Shown here: positions 9,242 through 20,727 of the stretch, piece by piece
Layout of the letters: every line of letters begins with the position of its first letter
How positions within the stretch are numbered: the stretch's first letter is position 1
Assembly (NCBI RefSeq): GCF_036345995.1
Contig: NZ_CP107796.1
Location: 3,844,001-3,908,000, forward strand
Length of the DNA stretch: 64,000 nucleotides
Origin: Streptomyces sp. NBC_00557
Lineage (GTDB): Bacteria; Actinomycetota; Actinomycetes; Streptomycetales; Streptomycetaceae
Reading direction: 5' to 3'
Notes under the pieces: generated by a model
What the model was told of the DNA's origin: nothing
Database searches by the model: none
What the model saw: only the letters and a program-made list of their open reading frames with translations
Made by a program: the position numbers and the translations under genes

Positions 9242-9694
9242 TCAGTCCTGTTGCTGCTGGCGCTTGGGCCGCCACACCACCAGCGCGCTGGTCTGCTGGA
9301 CCTCCTGGTACGGCACCAGGTCGCGCCGGTAGGAGGCGTGGACGGCGGCCTCGCGCTGCTGCATCGCGGCCGCCGCGCCGTCCAGGGCCGCCTCCAGCTC
9401 CGCCACGCGGGACTGGAGGGCGGCGACCTGGTTCTCCAGTTCGATGATGCGCTTGATGCCGGCCAGGTTGATGCCCTCGTCCTGCGACAACTGCTGCACC
9501 TGGCGGAGCAGTTCGATGTCGCGGGCCGAGTAGCGGCGGCCCCGGCCCGCGGTGCGGTCCGGCGAGACCAGGCCCAGGCGGTCGTACTGGCGCAGCGTCT
9601 GCGGGTGGAGTCCGGAGAGCTGGGCCGCCACCGAGATGACGTAGACCGGGGTCTCCTCGGTCAGTTCATACGGGTTACGTCGACGGCCGTCCAT
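9242..9694 (-). CDS. hspR: Heat-shock repressor HspR (MerR family)
   Basis: A 150-residue MerR-type protein: VYVISVAAQLSGLHPQTLRQ and YDRLGLVSPDRTAGRGRRYS form the winged helix, followed by a coiled-coil helix (LENQVAALQSRVAELEAALD) and a Gln-rich tail. HspR binds HAIR operators with DnaK as co-repressor; heat stress titrates DnaK and lifts repression. It is the last gene of the dnaK operon, 5 bp after dnaJ, giving feedback on its own synthesis. HAIR sites are seen upstream of dnaK and clpB in this window. Confidence 0.97.
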   Translation of the reverse strand: MDGRRRNPYELTEETPVYVISVAAQLSGLHPQTLRQYDRLGLVSPDRTAGRGRRYSARDIELLRQVQQLSQDEGINLAGIKRIIELENQVAALQSRVAELEAALDGAAAAMQQREAAVHASYRRDLVPYQEVQQTSALVVWRPKRQQQQD

Positions 9695-9699
9695 CTCTC

Positions 9700-10866
9700 T
9701 CAGTCTCCCTTCGCGGCCTCGAACAGCTCCGCCCGCGGGTCCTCGCCCGCGGTCGCCTCGCGATACGCCTCGAGCGCGTCACGAGCCTTCCCCGACAGGT
9801 CCTTGGGCACACGCACCTCGACGGTGACCAGGAGGTCGCCGCGGGTGCCGTCCTTGCGGAGCGCGCCCTTGCCCCGGGCGCGCATGGTACGGCCGTTGGG
9901 CGTGCCGGGCGGAAGTTTCAGGGTGACGGGCGGTCCGCCGAGGGTCGGCACCCGGACCTCGCCGCCGAGGGCCGCCTCGGGGAACGTCACCGGCACGGTG
10001 ACGGTGAGGTTGTCGCCCTTGCGGCCGAACACCGGGTGCGTGCCGACGTGCACGACCACGTACAGGTCGCCCGCCGGTCCGCCCCGCTCGCCGGGCGCGC
10101 CCTTGCCGCGCAGCCGGATGCGCTGCCCGTCGGTCACCCCGGCCGGGATGCGGACCTGCATCGTCCGGGACGACTTCGCCCGGCCGCTGCCCTTGCACTC
10201 CATGCAGGGGTGCTCGGCGATCAGGCCGCGGCCCTTGCAGTCGGGGCAGGGATCGGTGAGCGAGAAGCCGCCGCCCGAGCCCCGGGCGACCTGCCCGGTG
10301 CCGACGCAGGTCGGGCACACGCGCGGCGTGCCGTTCTTGTCGCCGGTGCCCGAGCAGGCCTTGCAGGGCGCCTGGGAGGACATCCGCAGCGGCACCGTGG
10401 CGCCCTCGATGGCCTCCGTGAAGCTCAGCGTGACCTCGGACTCGATGTCCTGGCCGCGCCGGGGCTGGGTCCGCGTGCCCGCGGCGCCGCCGCGGTTGAA
10501 CAGGCCCCCGAAGACGTCACCGAGTCCGCCGCCGAAGCCGCCCTGGGTGCTCGCGCCGCCTCCGAAGAGGTCGCTCAGGTCGAAGTTGAACGAGCCGCCG
10601 GCGCCCGGCCCGGGGCGGAAGCCGCCGTTGCCGAACAGGGCGCGTGCCTCGTCGTACTCCTTGCGCTTCTTGGGGTCGCCGAGCACGTCGTTCGCCTCGG
10701 AGATCTCCTTGAAGCGCTCCTCGGCCCTGGCGTTGCCCTTGTTGGCGTCCGGGTGGTACTCGCGGGCGAGCTTCCGGTACGCCTTCTTGATCTCGGCCTC
10801 GGTGGCGTCCTTGGGGACGCCGAGGACCTTGTAGTAGTCCTTCTCGATGAAGTCCTTCGTGCTCAT
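9700..10866 (-). CDS. dnaJ: Chaperone protein DnaJ (full-length type I)
   Basis: A 388-residue DnaJ. The J domain has [19 protein letters not shown] with the HPD tripeptide that stimulates DnaK ATPase. It is followed by a Gly/Phe region ([25 protein letters not shown]), a four-repeat zinc domain ([32 protein letters not shown]) and C-terminal substrate-binding barrels. All four CxxCxGxG repeats are intact. It is third in the dnaK-grpE-dnaJ-hspR operon, 42 bp after grpE. It delivers unfolded clients to DnaK in the cytoplasm. Confidence 0.97.
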   Translation of the reverse strand: MSTKDFIEKDYYKVLGVPKDATEAEIKKAYRKLAREYHPDANKGNARAEERFKEISEANDVLGDPKKRKEYDEARALFGNGGFRPGPGAGGSFNFDLSDLFGGGASTQGGFGGGLGDVFGGLFNRGGAAGTRTQPRRGQDIESEVTLSFTEAIEGATVPLRMSSQAPCKACSGTGDKNGTPRVCPTCVGTGQVARGSGGGFSLTDPCPDCKGRGLIAEHPCMECKGSGRAKSSRTMQVRIPAGVTDGQRIRLRGKGAPGERGGPAGDLYVVVHVGTHPVFGRKGDNLTVTVPVTFPEAALGGEVRVPTLGGPPVTLKLPPGTPNGRTMRARGKGALRKDGTRGDLLVTVEVRVPKDLSGKARDALEAYREATAGEDPRAELFEAAKGD

Positions 10867-10908
10867 CCTCGACGTACCCCCTTCCCGTGCTTCCCGTGGG
10901 TCCTCACG

Positions 10909-11582
10909 TCAGCCCTCGTCCGGGCCACCGTTCTCCTTGTCGTCAGCGGCGCCGGCGTCCTTCGCCTCGGAGGTCTTCTCCTCGGCGCCCTCGGCCTTGA
11001 CGGTCTGCGCGCCCGGCTGCGGCTCGGCGACGGCCACCCGCGCGGGGCGGATGGTGCGCTCGCCGATGCGATACCCGGGCTGCAGGATCGCCACGCAGGT
11101 CGTCTCGGTGACGTCCGGCGCGTAGCTGTGCATCAGGGCCTCGTGGATCGTCGGGTCGAAGGGCTCGCCCTCCTTGCCGAACTGCTGCAGGCCCATCTTG
11201 GCCGCGACGGTCTCCAGCGACTCGGCCACCGACTTGAAGCCGCCGACCAGTTCGCCGTGTTCCCGCGCGCGGCCGATGTCGTCGAGCACGGGCAGGAGTT
11301 CGGTCAGGAGGTTCGCGACGGCGATCTCCTTGACCGCGATCCGGTCCCGTTCGACCCGGCGGCGGTAGTTCTGGTACTCGGCCTGGAGGCGCTGGAGGTC
11401 CGCCGTGCGCTCGTTCAGCGCCGTGCGCACCTGGTCCAGCTGGGCCAGCAGGCCGGCGTTCTCGTTTCCGTCCCCGGCCGGGGCCGCCCCCTCATCGGGA
11501 GCGGCCTTCGGCTCGGCGTCGTCGGGGGTCGCGCCGGAGGGGACGTCGGGCTTCTCCTCGAAGCCCGGGGTCTCCTCCGTCA

Positions 11583-11583
<1 letters not shown>
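10909..11583 (-). CDS. grpE: Nucleotide exchange factor GrpE
   Basis: A 224-residue GrpE with an acidic, disordered N-terminus, a long coiled coil (LLAQLDQVRTALNERTADLQ, RLQAEYQNYRRRVERDR), and the beta-wing ending with GYRIGERTIRPARVAVAEP. It exchanges ADP on DnaK. Its ATG shares one base with the dnaK stop (TAATG), indicating translational coupling. The tail is unusually acidic with Glu/Asp/Ala repeats after residue 200. Confidence 0.96.
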
Positions 11584-13516
<1,933 letters not shown>

Positions 13517-13518
13517 TC

Positions 13519-14538
13519 TTATCCGTTCCTTACACGCAACTGGCCTCTGACCTGCGTCGATGGCATCCGCCGGGGTTGTCGGACAGGGATACGAAGGGCG
13601 ACGCCGACGCCCAGCAGCACCCCTCCGGCCACCCAGGCCACCACCCCGTCCCCGGTCCACCCGGCGTGCACGAGCACCCCCACCAGCACCGAGGCGAAGG
13701 AGCCCGCCCCCAGCAGGATGACCGAGCCCTGCGGGGTGAGCCCGAGCGGCCGCAGCCGGTGCACCAGATGGTCCGGGCCGCGGCGCAGCAGCGGGCGCCG
13801 GGCCAGGCCGCGGGAGAGGACGACGAGAAGGGCGTCGGCGAGGGCCACCGCGCCGAGGCAGAACACCACGGCCGCGCTCGGCGTGAGGTCGTACCCCGCA
13901 CGCGTGAAAACGAGCGACGAGGACAGCAGGAACCCGGTGAACAGCGAGCCGCAGGCGCCGAGCCCGATCCTCGCGGGGTGCCAGTTGTGCATCAGGAAGC
14001 CGGTGAGGGCGGCGGCGAACACGCTCAGCAGGACGGCGAGGCCGTCCATCACCTCGGCGGCGGCGCAGGCCCCCGCCCCGAACGCGGTGATCACACCGAC
14101 GGTCCCCGCGAGCCCGTCCGCGTGGTCGAGCCCCTTGAAGGCCAGGGTGGCCAGCACGATCCAGCCCAGGCCCAGCAGGCCGCCCGGCAGGCCGGTCTCC
14201 TGGTACGGCACCACGAAGGCCGCCGCCACCGCCGTACCGGCGACGAGCACGCGCCGGCGCAGCCGCCAGACGTCGGCGAGAAGGCCCAGCCCGGCGACGC
14301 ACGCGGCGGCGGCCAGCAGCCTGCCCACGCCCTCGCCGAGCGGCGCGATCCCGGTCCACCGCCCGGCCCAGGCGACGAGGCAGGTGACGGCCGCCACGGC
14401 GACCCCGCCGAGCAGCGGCAGCCTGCGCTGCCGGCGCCGGTCGACGATGCCCGCCCGCAGCGCCGGCACCCTGAGCAGCGCGCACAGCACGGCGGCGAGC
14501 AGCAGGGCGGCGGTGGCGGCGGCGATCCCGTAGAGCAC
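13519..14538 (-). CDS. MraY/WecA-family undecaprenyl-phosphate sugar-phosphate transferase-like membrane protein
   Basis: A roughly 339-residue polytopic protein with about ten hydrophobic segments. The family signature is FKGLDHADGLAGTVGVI (the NxxDGxxGL-type motif with the acidic residues retained) followed by FLMHNWHPARIGLGACGSL, close to the family pattern NxxPAxxFMGDxGS with the catalytic Asp region altered. Such enzymes load UDP-HexNAc onto undecaprenyl phosphate for cell-wall teichoic or glycan polymers. Substitutions at the Mg-binding motif make activity uncertain. The start is uncertain: GTG at 14538 is preferred, with a further in-frame GTG at 14583. Its promoter region is shared with the divergent Fe-S gene. 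Confidence 0.7.
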   Translation of the reverse strand: MLYGIAAATAALLLAAVLCALLRVPALRAGIVDRRRQRRLPLLGGVAVAAVTCLVAWAGRWTGIAPLGEGVGRLLAAAACVAGLGLLADVWRLRRRVLVAGTAVAAAFVVPYQETGLPGGLLGLGWIVLATLAFKGLDHADGLAGTVGVITAFGAGACAAAEVMDGLAVLLSVFAAALTGFLMHNWHPARIGLGACGSLFTGFLLSSSLVFTRAGYDLTPSAAVVFCLGAVALADALLVVLSRGLARRPLLRRGPDHLVHRLRPLGLTPQGSVILLGAGSFASVLVGVLVHAGWTGDGVVAWVAGGVLLGVGVALRIPVRQPRRMPSTQVRGQLRVRNG

Positions 14539-14724
14539 GGCTCTAAGGTAGGGGTGAATGTAGCAATTCGGTATGAATAACACGATCCGATGGACGGGGG
14601 ATGACGCTCGTCACCCCGCGCCCGGCTGCATCCCGCAGGAAGATGAGGGTAGTCTCAGACGAACTGGATAAGTTACCGCTTAGTAATCTCGCTCGGTTAA
14701 GTTCGAGGCCGCCCAGGAGCCCCC

Positions 14725-16992
14725 ATGCAACTCGCCGCGATCATCGTGTCGCTGGTACTCGCCGTGGTCGGCGTTGCGCTGTTCAGCCGCGCCATCGCGC
14801 AGATCTACCGGTTCGTACGGCTCGGCCAGGACGTCCCGGCGGGCACCCGGACCAACGACTGGACCGCCCGCACCGCCACGGTGATCAGGGAGTTCCTCGG
14901 CCACACCCGGATGAACCGCTGGGGCGTGGTCGGCGTCGCCCACTGGTTCGTCGCGGTGGGCTTCTTCTCCCTGGTGCTGACCCTGGTCAACGCCTTCGGC
15001 CAGCTCTTCCAGGCCGACTGGACGCTGCCCGTCATCGGCACGTGGCTGCCGTACGAGCTGTTCGTCGAGTTCATCGGCACCATGACGTCGCTGGGCATCC
15101 TCACCCTGATCGTCATCCGGCAGCTGAGCCACCCCCGGCGGCCCGGGCGCAAGTCCCGCTTCGCGGGCTCCAACTTCGGCCAGGCGTACTTCGTCGAGGC
15201 CGTCATCCTCGTCATCGGCCTCGCGATCATGACGCTGCGCGGCCTGGAGGGCGCGCTCGCCGGCGTGCACCACTACGAGGCCGCGTACTTCGCCTCGTAC
15301 CCGCTGGTACTCGCCTTCAAGGGACTGAGCGTCTCCACGCTGCAGAACCTGGTCTACCTCACGGCCATGATCAAGATCGGGACGTCCTTCATCTGGATGA
15401 TCACGGTCTCGCTGATGACCGACATGGGCGTGGCCTGGCACCGCTTCCTGGCGTTCCCGAACATCTTCTTCAAGCGCAACGCCACCGGCGAGACCTCCCT
15501 CGGCGCCCTGCTGCCGATGACCTCCGGCGGCAAGCCGATCGACTTCACCGACCCCGGCGAGGACGACGTCTTCGGCGTCTCCCAGGTCGAGCAGTTCTCC
15601 TGGAAGGGCCTGCTGGACTTCTCCACCTGCACCGAGTGCGGCCGCTGCCAGTCGCAGTGCCCCGCCTGGAACACCGGCAAGCCGCTCTCCCCGAAGCTGC
15701 TGATCATGTCCCTCCGGGACCACGCGCACGCCAAGGCGCCGTACCTGCTCGCGGGCGGCGGCAAGACGATGGAGGGCGAGGAGAAGGCCTCCGAGGAGCA
15801 GCTCGCCCAGGTGCCCGCCGCGGCCCTCGCCGAGGCCGAGCGCCCGCTGATCGGCACCGCCGAGGAGAACGGCGTCATCGACCCGGACGTGCTGTGGTCC
15901 TGCACCACCTGCGGCGCCTGCGTCGAGCAGTGCCCGGTCGACATCGAGCACGTCGACCACATCGTCGACATGCGCCGCTACCAGGTGATGATCGAGTCCG
16001 CGTTCCCGTCCGAGGCGGGCACGATGCTCAAGAACCTGGAGAAGAAGGGCAACCCCTGGGGCCTGGCCAAGAAGCAGCGCCTGGAGTGGACCAAGGAGGT
16101 CGACTTCGAGGTCCCGGTCGTCGGCAAGGACATCGAGGACCTCTCCGAGGTCGAGTACCTGTACTGGGTCGGCTGCGCCGGCGCCCTGGAGGACCGCGCC
16201 AAGAAGACCACCAAGGCCTTCGCCGAACTGCTGCACATCGCGGGCGTCAAGTTCGCGATCATGGGCGGCGACGAGAAGTGCACCGGCGACTCCGCCCGCC
16301 GCCTCGGCAACGAGCCCCTGTTCCAGGAGCTCGGCATGGAGAACGTCGCCGCGCTGAACATGGCGTTCGGCGAGGACGACGAGGACCCGGCCACCAAGAA
16401 GCCGAAGTCCGCGAAGAAGATCGTCGCCACCTGCCCGCACTGCCTCAACACGCTCGGCAACGAGTACCCGCAGCTCGGCGGCGACTACGAGGTCATCCAC
16501 CACACCCAGCTGCTCCAGCACCTGGTGGACGAGGGCAAGCTGATCCCGGTCACCCCGGTCGAGGGCATCATCACCTACCACGACCCGTGCTACCTGGGCC
16601 GCCACAACAAGATCTACACGCCCCCGCGCGAGATCATCGGCAAGGTCCCGGGCCTGCGCAACGAGGAGATGCACCGCCACAAGGAGCGCGGCTTCTGCTG
16701 CGGCGCCGGCGGCGCCCGGATGTGGATGGAGGAGCGGATCGGCAAGCGCATCAACAACGAGCGTGTCGACGAAGCGCTGTCGCTGAACCCCGACATCGTC
16801 TCCACCGCCTGCCCGTTCTGCCTCGTCATGCTCACGGACTCGGTCAACGGCAAGAAGAACGACGGCAAGGCGAAGGAGTCCATCCAGGTCGTCGACGTCG
16901 CCCAGCTGCTGCTCGACTCCGTCAAGACCCCGGTCGACCCGGCCGGCGAGGCCGAGACGGAGACCGCGCCGGAGCCCGAGCCGGTCAAGTAA
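14725..16992 (+). CDS. Membrane-bound Fe-S oxidoreductase (heterodisulfide-reductase-like, CCG domains)
   Basis: A 755-residue protein. The N-terminal 270 residues contain about six membrane helices resembling a nitrate-reductase gamma / HdrE cytochrome b module. Then two 4Fe-4S ferredoxin clusters (STCTECGRCQSQCPAW and SCTTCGACVEQCPV). The C-terminal half has two CCG-type domains (ATCPHCLNTLGNEYP, YHDPCYLGRHN, GFCCGAGGARMWME, TACPFCLVMLTD). Such proteins move electrons between the quinone pool and a cytoplasmic partner. It is monocistronic, with AGGAG before the ATG and a strong terminator after. It is widely present in actinobacteria and the exact electron donor is not known. Confidence 0.88.
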   Translation: MQLAAIIVSLVLAVVGVALFSRAIAQIYRFVRLGQDVPAGTRTNDWTARTATVIREFLGHTRMNRWGVVGVAHWFVAVGFFSLVLTLVNAFGQLFQADWTLPVIGTWLPYELFVEFIGTMTSLGILTLIVIRQLSHPRRPGRKSRFAGSNFGQAYFVEAVILVIGLAIMTLRGLEGALAGVHHYEAAYFASYPLVLAFKGLSVSTLQNLVYLTAMIKIGTSFIWMITVSLMTDMGVAWHRFLAFPNIFFKRNATGETSLGALLPMTSGGKPIDFTDPGEDDVFGVSQVEQFSWKGLLDFSTCTECGRCQSQCPAWNTGKPLSPKLLIMSLRDHAHAKAPYLLAGGGKTMEGEEKASEEQLAQVPAAALAEAERPLIGTAEENGVIDPDVLWSCTTCGACVEQCPVDIEHVDHIVDMRRYQVMIESAFPSEAGTMLKNLEKKGNPWGLAKKQRLEWTKEVDFEVPVVGKDIEDLSEVEYLYWVGCAGALEDRAKKTTKAFAELLHIAGVKFAIMGGDEKCTGDSARRLGNEPLFQELGMENVAALNMAFGEDDEDPATKKPKSAKKIVATCPHCLNTLGNEYPQLGGDYEVIHHTQLLQHLVDEGKLIPVTPVEGIITYHDPCYLGRHNKIYTPPREIIGKVPGLRNEEMHRHKERGFCCGAGGARMWMEERIGKRINNERVDEALSLNPDIVSTACPFCLVMLTDSVNGKKNDGKAKESIQVVDVAQLLLDSVKTPVDPAGEAETETAPEPEPVK

Positions 16993-17008
16993 CACCGGCC
17001 CCACGACC

Positions 17009-17046
17009 GACGGCGCCCCCTGCTCGCACAGGCAGGGGGCGCCGTC
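17009..17046. terminator. Bidirectional terminator after the Fe-S oxidoreductase
   Basis: GACGGCGCCCCCTGC and its perfect complement around an 8-nt loop, between two convergent genes. Confidence 0.82.
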
Positions 17047-17063
17047 GCGTGTCCGCCACGCGG

Positions 17064-17390
17064 TCAGGCGCTCTTCGGCCCCGCCTGCTGCACCACCTCG
17101 AAGGACCACAGGGTCGAGCCGGAGGCGGCCGGCTTCGGGCGTTCGGCGCCCTCTCCGCCGCCCTGGTGCGCGGACTTCATCGGCCCCTCCATCCAGGCCT
17201 GGAACGACTCCTCGTCACGCCAGCGCGTGTACACGAGGTAGGTGTCGGTGCCCTCGACGGGGCGCAGCAGTTCGAACCACTCGAAGCCGTCGGAGTTCTC
17301 CACCGCGTGCGCCCGCGAGGCGAACCGCTTCTCCAGGGTCTCCCGCTGCTCGGCGGGGACGGTCAGCACGTTGATCTTCACTACGCTCAT
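17064..17390 (-). CDS. Antibiotic-biosynthesis-monooxygenase (ABM) fold protein, HmoA-like
   Basis: A 108-residue ferredoxin-like alpha/beta barrel: VVKINVLTVPAEQRETLEKR, ENSDGFEWFELLRPVEGTD, YLVYTRWRDEESFQAWMEG, then SAHQ. This is the ABM/heme-degrading monooxygenase pattern; members oxidise polyketides or open heme, or act as small dimeric stress proteins. The His of SAHQGG near the C-terminus fits the HmoA/IsdG heme-ligand region, so heme degradation is a reasonable but unproven guess. ATG at 17390 chosen over an upstream in-frame start because it starts the first strand. Confidence 0.72.
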   Translation of the reverse strand: MSVVKINVLTVPAEQRETLEKRFASRAHAVENSDGFEWFELLRPVEGTDTYLVYTRWRDEESFQAWMEGPMKSAHQGGGEGAERPKPAASGSTLWSFEVVQQAGPKSA

Positions 17391-17619
17391 GGCACCATCC
17401 TGCGACAGCCGCGGGCCTGCCGCCGCCGCGGCCGTGCCCGGCGCACAGGCAGGCACAAACGTTTACCGAACTCACGTACAACCCTTACGCCCCACCGCAG
17501 GTCTCCTGATCGCCGACCGGCCGGTGAACCGCGGGACAACTCGCGACGAACACGGACGGTCCGCACACCATCGTCTGCGGATGCCCGCCAGGCATCCCCC
17601 GCATGCCGTAGGAGACCGC

Positions 17620-19101
17620 ATGCACCTGCACACGCGACTCGCCCTCGCCACGGCCACCGCCGCCGCGCTGACGGGCGGTCTGCTCACGTTCGCCGCCTCG
17701 CCCGCCACGGCAGCCGACTCCTTCAAGGTGGCGAAGGCCGACTTCAACGGCGACGGCATCGGCGACATCGCCACGTCCGCGGTCGGCGCCTACGTCAGCG
17801 GCCACAAGAACGCCGGCCAGGTCGTCGTCCTGTACGGCTCCGCCTCCGGCGTCACCTCCGCCAAGCGCACCACCATCAGCCAGAACACCTCGGGCGTCCC
17901 CGGCACCGCCGAGGCCGGCGACTTCTTCGGCGCCGAGATGGCGTACGCCGACTTCAACGGCGACGGCTACGACGACCTCGCCGTCGGCGCCCCCGGCGAG
18001 AAGGTCGGCACCGACACCGACGGCGGCGGCGTCGCCATCCTCTTCGGCTCCAGCAGCGGCCTCACCGGCAAGGCCGTCGACCTCCCCGACCCCGCCCCGT
18101 CCTCCCACGACTTCTGGGGCAAGGACCTGGCCGCCGGCGACTTCGACGGCGACGGCAAGGCCGACCTGGTCGTGGGCAGCTCCTCCAGCACCCTCTACCT
18201 CTACAAGGGCGGCTTCACCACCTCCGGCGCCTACGGCAGCCGCAGCACCGTCAAGCCGCCCATCATCTCCGGCACCAACGACGACCCGTACGGCCCGATG
18301 AGCCTGACCGCCGGGGACGTCAACGGCGACGGCCGCACCGACCTCGTGGTCGACGGCTACGAGACCCAGACGTCCTACGGCTGGAACACCAACTACTGGC
18401 TGCCCGGCGGCGCGAGCGGCCTGAGCGGCTCCACCGCCAAGGCCCTCAAGCCCGGCATCATCACCGCCATCGGCGACATCAACGGCGACGGCTTCGGCGA
18501 CATCGTCAGCGGCGCCGGCTGGGACGCCACCACCGGCGACGGCACCCCCGTCCCGGACTCCTCCAACGGCGGCCGGGTCAACGTCACCTACGGCTCCGCG
18601 TCCGGCCCCGCCGGCACCACCGGCATCAGCCAGAACACCGGCAGCGTCCCCGGCACCTCCGAGAAGGGCGACGGCTTCGGCTGGGACCTCGACCTCGGCG
18701 ACGTCAACGGCGACGGCTACCAGGACCTCGTCGTCAGCAGCCCCGACGAGGACATCGACGGGGTCACGGACACCGGCATGGTCACCGTCCTGTACGGCTC
18801 GGCCTCCGGCGTGAACACCGCCTCCGGCGCCCAGGCCTTCGAGCAGAACACCCCCGGCGTGCCCGGGACCAGCGAGAAGTCCGACCTGTTCGGCGCCGAC
18901 GTCAAGCTCGACGACGTCACCGGCGACGGCAAGGCCGACCTGGTCGTGGGCTCGTACGAGAACAGCGGCAACGGCGGCATCACCTACCTCCCGTCCGACG
19001 GCACGAAGATCACCACGAGCGGCTCGCGCTCCTTCGGCCCGTCCAACGTGAGCGTCTCCACCAGCGGCACCCCCCAGCTCGGCGCCGTCTTCGCCGACTG
19101 A
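17620..19101 (+). CDS. Secreted FG-GAP (integrin alpha-like beta-propeller) protein
   Basis: A 493-residue exported protein with a signal peptide (LALATATAAALTGGLLTFAA ... ATAADS) followed by about seven FG-GAP blades. Each blade has a calcium loop such as ADFNGDGIGDIATSAVG, ADFNGDGYDDLAVGAPGE, GDFDGDGKADLVVGS, GDVNGDGRTDLVVDG, GDINGDGFGDIVSGAG, GDVNGDGYQDLVVSSPDE and DDVTGDGKADLVVGS. This is a calcium-stabilised seven-blade propeller; the role is probably surface binding or carbohydrate/protein contact. TAGGAG precedes the ATG. A paralogue follows 69 bp later, probably in the same transcript. Confidence 0.88.
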   Translation: MHLHTRLALATATAAALTGGLLTFAASPATAADSFKVAKADFNGDGIGDIATSAVGAYVSGHKNAGQVVVLYGSASGVTSAKRTTISQNTSGVPGTAEAGDFFGAEMAYADFNGDGYDDLAVGAPGEKVGTDTDGGGVAILFGSSSGLTGKAVDLPDPAPSSHDFWGKDLAAGDFDGDGKADLVVGSSSSTLYLYKGGFTTSGAYGSRSTVKPPIISGTNDDPYGPMSLTAGDVNGDGRTDLVVDGYETQTSYGWNTNYWLPGGASGLSGSTAKALKPGIITAIGDINGDGFGDIVSGAGWDATTGDGTPVPDSSNGGRVNVTYGSASGPAGTTGISQNTGSVPGTSEKGDGFGWDLDLGDVNGDGYQDLVVSSPDEDIDGVTDTGMVTVLYGSASGVNTASGAQAFEQNTPGVPGTSEKSDLFGADVKLDDVTGDGKADLVVGSYENSGNGGITYLPSDGTKITTSGSRSFGPSNVSVSTSGTPQLGAVFAD

Positions 19102-19170
19102 GACCCCGTCCCGCCGACCCCTCCGCCTCGCCCCGCCGTCCGACCAGCCTGCCTCACCGGGAGAGCCCCG

Positions 19171-20529
19171 ATGCGCACAGCCACCTCCGCCGCCCTCGCG
19201 GCCGCCCTGCTCACCGCGGGGCTGACCCCGCTGGCGCTGAGCACCCCGGCCGCCGCCGCGGTCGCCAAGCAGTACGACGACTTCAACGGCGACGGCCACC
19301 GGGACCTGGCCTTCCAGGGCCACAGCCGGGACGGCGGGGGGAGCGGCGCCGTCACCGTCGTCTACGGCGGCGCCAAGGGCCCGGACACCGCGCACACGCA
19401 GACGGTCGACCAGGACAGCCCCGGCGTGCCCGGCACCGACGAGGAGGACGACCTCTTCGGCGAGGCCCTCGCCGGGGCCGACCTCGACAAGGACGGGTAC
19501 TCCGACCTGGTCGTCGGCAACCCGACCGAGAAGGTCGGCCGTGACGAGTACCGGGGCACGGTCACCATCCTCTGGGGCTCCGCCTCGGGCCTGTCCGGCG
19601 GCACCACGCTCACCCCGAAGAGCTATGCCAACCGGTCCCAGGCCCACTTCGGCGCCTCCCTCGCCACCGGCGACTTCACCGGCGACGGCTCGCCCGACCT
19701 CGCGGTCGTCGGCGGGATGGAGACCTGGCTGTACCGGGGCCCGTTCACCAAGGCCGGGCACACCGGAACCGTCAGCGAGATCGACAAGACGGACGCCGGC
19801 TGGTACTCCTCCCGTCTCGTGGCCGGCAACGTCAACGGCGACGGCAGGACCGACCTCGTCGTCCTCGGCGAGCAGTTCTCCAGCGCCGGCGACAGCACTC
19901 CGAAGCAGCGCGCCTGGTTCCTCAAGGGCTCCTCCTCCGGTCTGGTCTCCGGTGCCTCCAAGACGCTGCCGGCCGGCGCCTGGGACGCGGCAATCGGTGA
20001 CTTCGACAAGGACGGCTACGGCGACATCGCCCTCGGCCTGCCCGACCAGGACCACGGCAAGGGCGCGGTGACCGTGTGGCGCGGCTCCTCCTCGGGCCCC
20101 AGCGGCTCGACGACGTTCACCCAGGCCACCACGGGCGTCTCCGGCACACCCGAGGCCGACGACCACTTCGGAGCGGCCGTCTCGGCCGGCGACACCAACG
20201 GCGACGGCTACGCGGACCTCGCGGTCGGCGTGCCCCTGGAGGACGTCGACGGCACCGAGGACCAGGGCGGCGTGCACGTCTTCCGCGGTGGTTCCGGGGG
20301 CCTGAGCGGCAGCCGCTCCTCCTGGATCCCCGAGACGACCGCCGCCCCGGCCACCACCGACGCCGAATTCGGCTACACCGTCCGCCTGCGCGACCTCACC
20401 GGCGACGGCAGAGGGGAGCTGGCGATCGGCCTGATGGGCGGCGCGGTCCTGCTCCGCGGCACCTCGACGGTCCCGGCGACGTCCGGTGCCGTGCGGCTGC
20501 CGATGGTGGGGGGCGCCTTCCTGGACTGA
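19171..20529 (+). CDS. Secreted FG-GAP protein, paralogue of the preceding gene
   Basis: A 452-residue exported paralogue: signal peptide (MRTATSAALAAALLTAGLTP, APAAAA) and FG-GAP calcium loops DDFNGDGHRDLAFQG, ADLDKDGYSDLVVGNPTE, GDFTGDGSPDLAVVG, GNVNGDGRTDLVVLG, GDFDKDGYGDIALGLPD, GDTNGDGYADLAVGVPLED and RDLTGDGRGELAIGLMG. Seven blades are countable. CCGGGAGAG precedes the ATG. Tandem copies of this family are common in Streptomyces and suggest local duplication. Confidence 0.87.
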   Translation: MRTATSAALAAALLTAGLTPLALSTPAAAAVAKQYDDFNGDGHRDLAFQGHSRDGGGSGAVTVVYGGAKGPDTAHTQTVDQDSPGVPGTDEEDDLFGEALAGADLDKDGYSDLVVGNPTEKVGRDEYRGTVTILWGSASGLSGGTTLTPKSYANRSQAHFGASLATGDFTGDGSPDLAVVGGMETWLYRGPFTKAGHTGTVSEIDKTDAGWYSSRLVAGNVNGDGRTDLVVLGEQFSSAGDSTPKQRAWFLKGSSSGLVSGASKTLPAGAWDAAIGDFDKDGYGDIALGLPDQDHGKGAVTVWRGSSSGPSGSTTFTQATTGVSGTPEADDHFGAAVSAGDTNGDGYADLAVGVPLEDVDGTEDQGGVHVFRGGSGGLSGSRSSWIPETTAAPATTDAEFGYTVRLRDLTGDGRGELAIGLMGGAVLLRGTSTVPATSGAVRLPMVGGAFLD

Positions 20530-20727
20530 CGTTCCCGGGCCGGCGTGCCCGGACGCCCTGTGCCGCTGTGCCGGCGCGTCCCTGAGGCCCGGCAGGGCGG
20601 GACCCCTGGAAATCCCCGGGGCCGTGCCCTGACGGTCCCTTAGGGGATGTCACAGGTCGGCCGCAAAGCCCGGCCCGGACGCCGGGGCCGGGCACGTCAC
20701 TCTCCGGGACCGGGTACGTTCGATGAC

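Noticed and set aside
14601..19544. A continuous 1647-codon plus-strand frame and an 809-codon minus-strand frame
   Set aside because: Both are Arg/Pro- or Val/Gly-rich shadows of the Fe-S oxidoreductase and FG-GAP genes, with no domain pattern.
17485..20277. A 930-codon minus-strand frame opposite the FG-GAP genes
   Set aside because: Consists of Gly/Val/Asp nonsense produced by reading the repeats in antisense.
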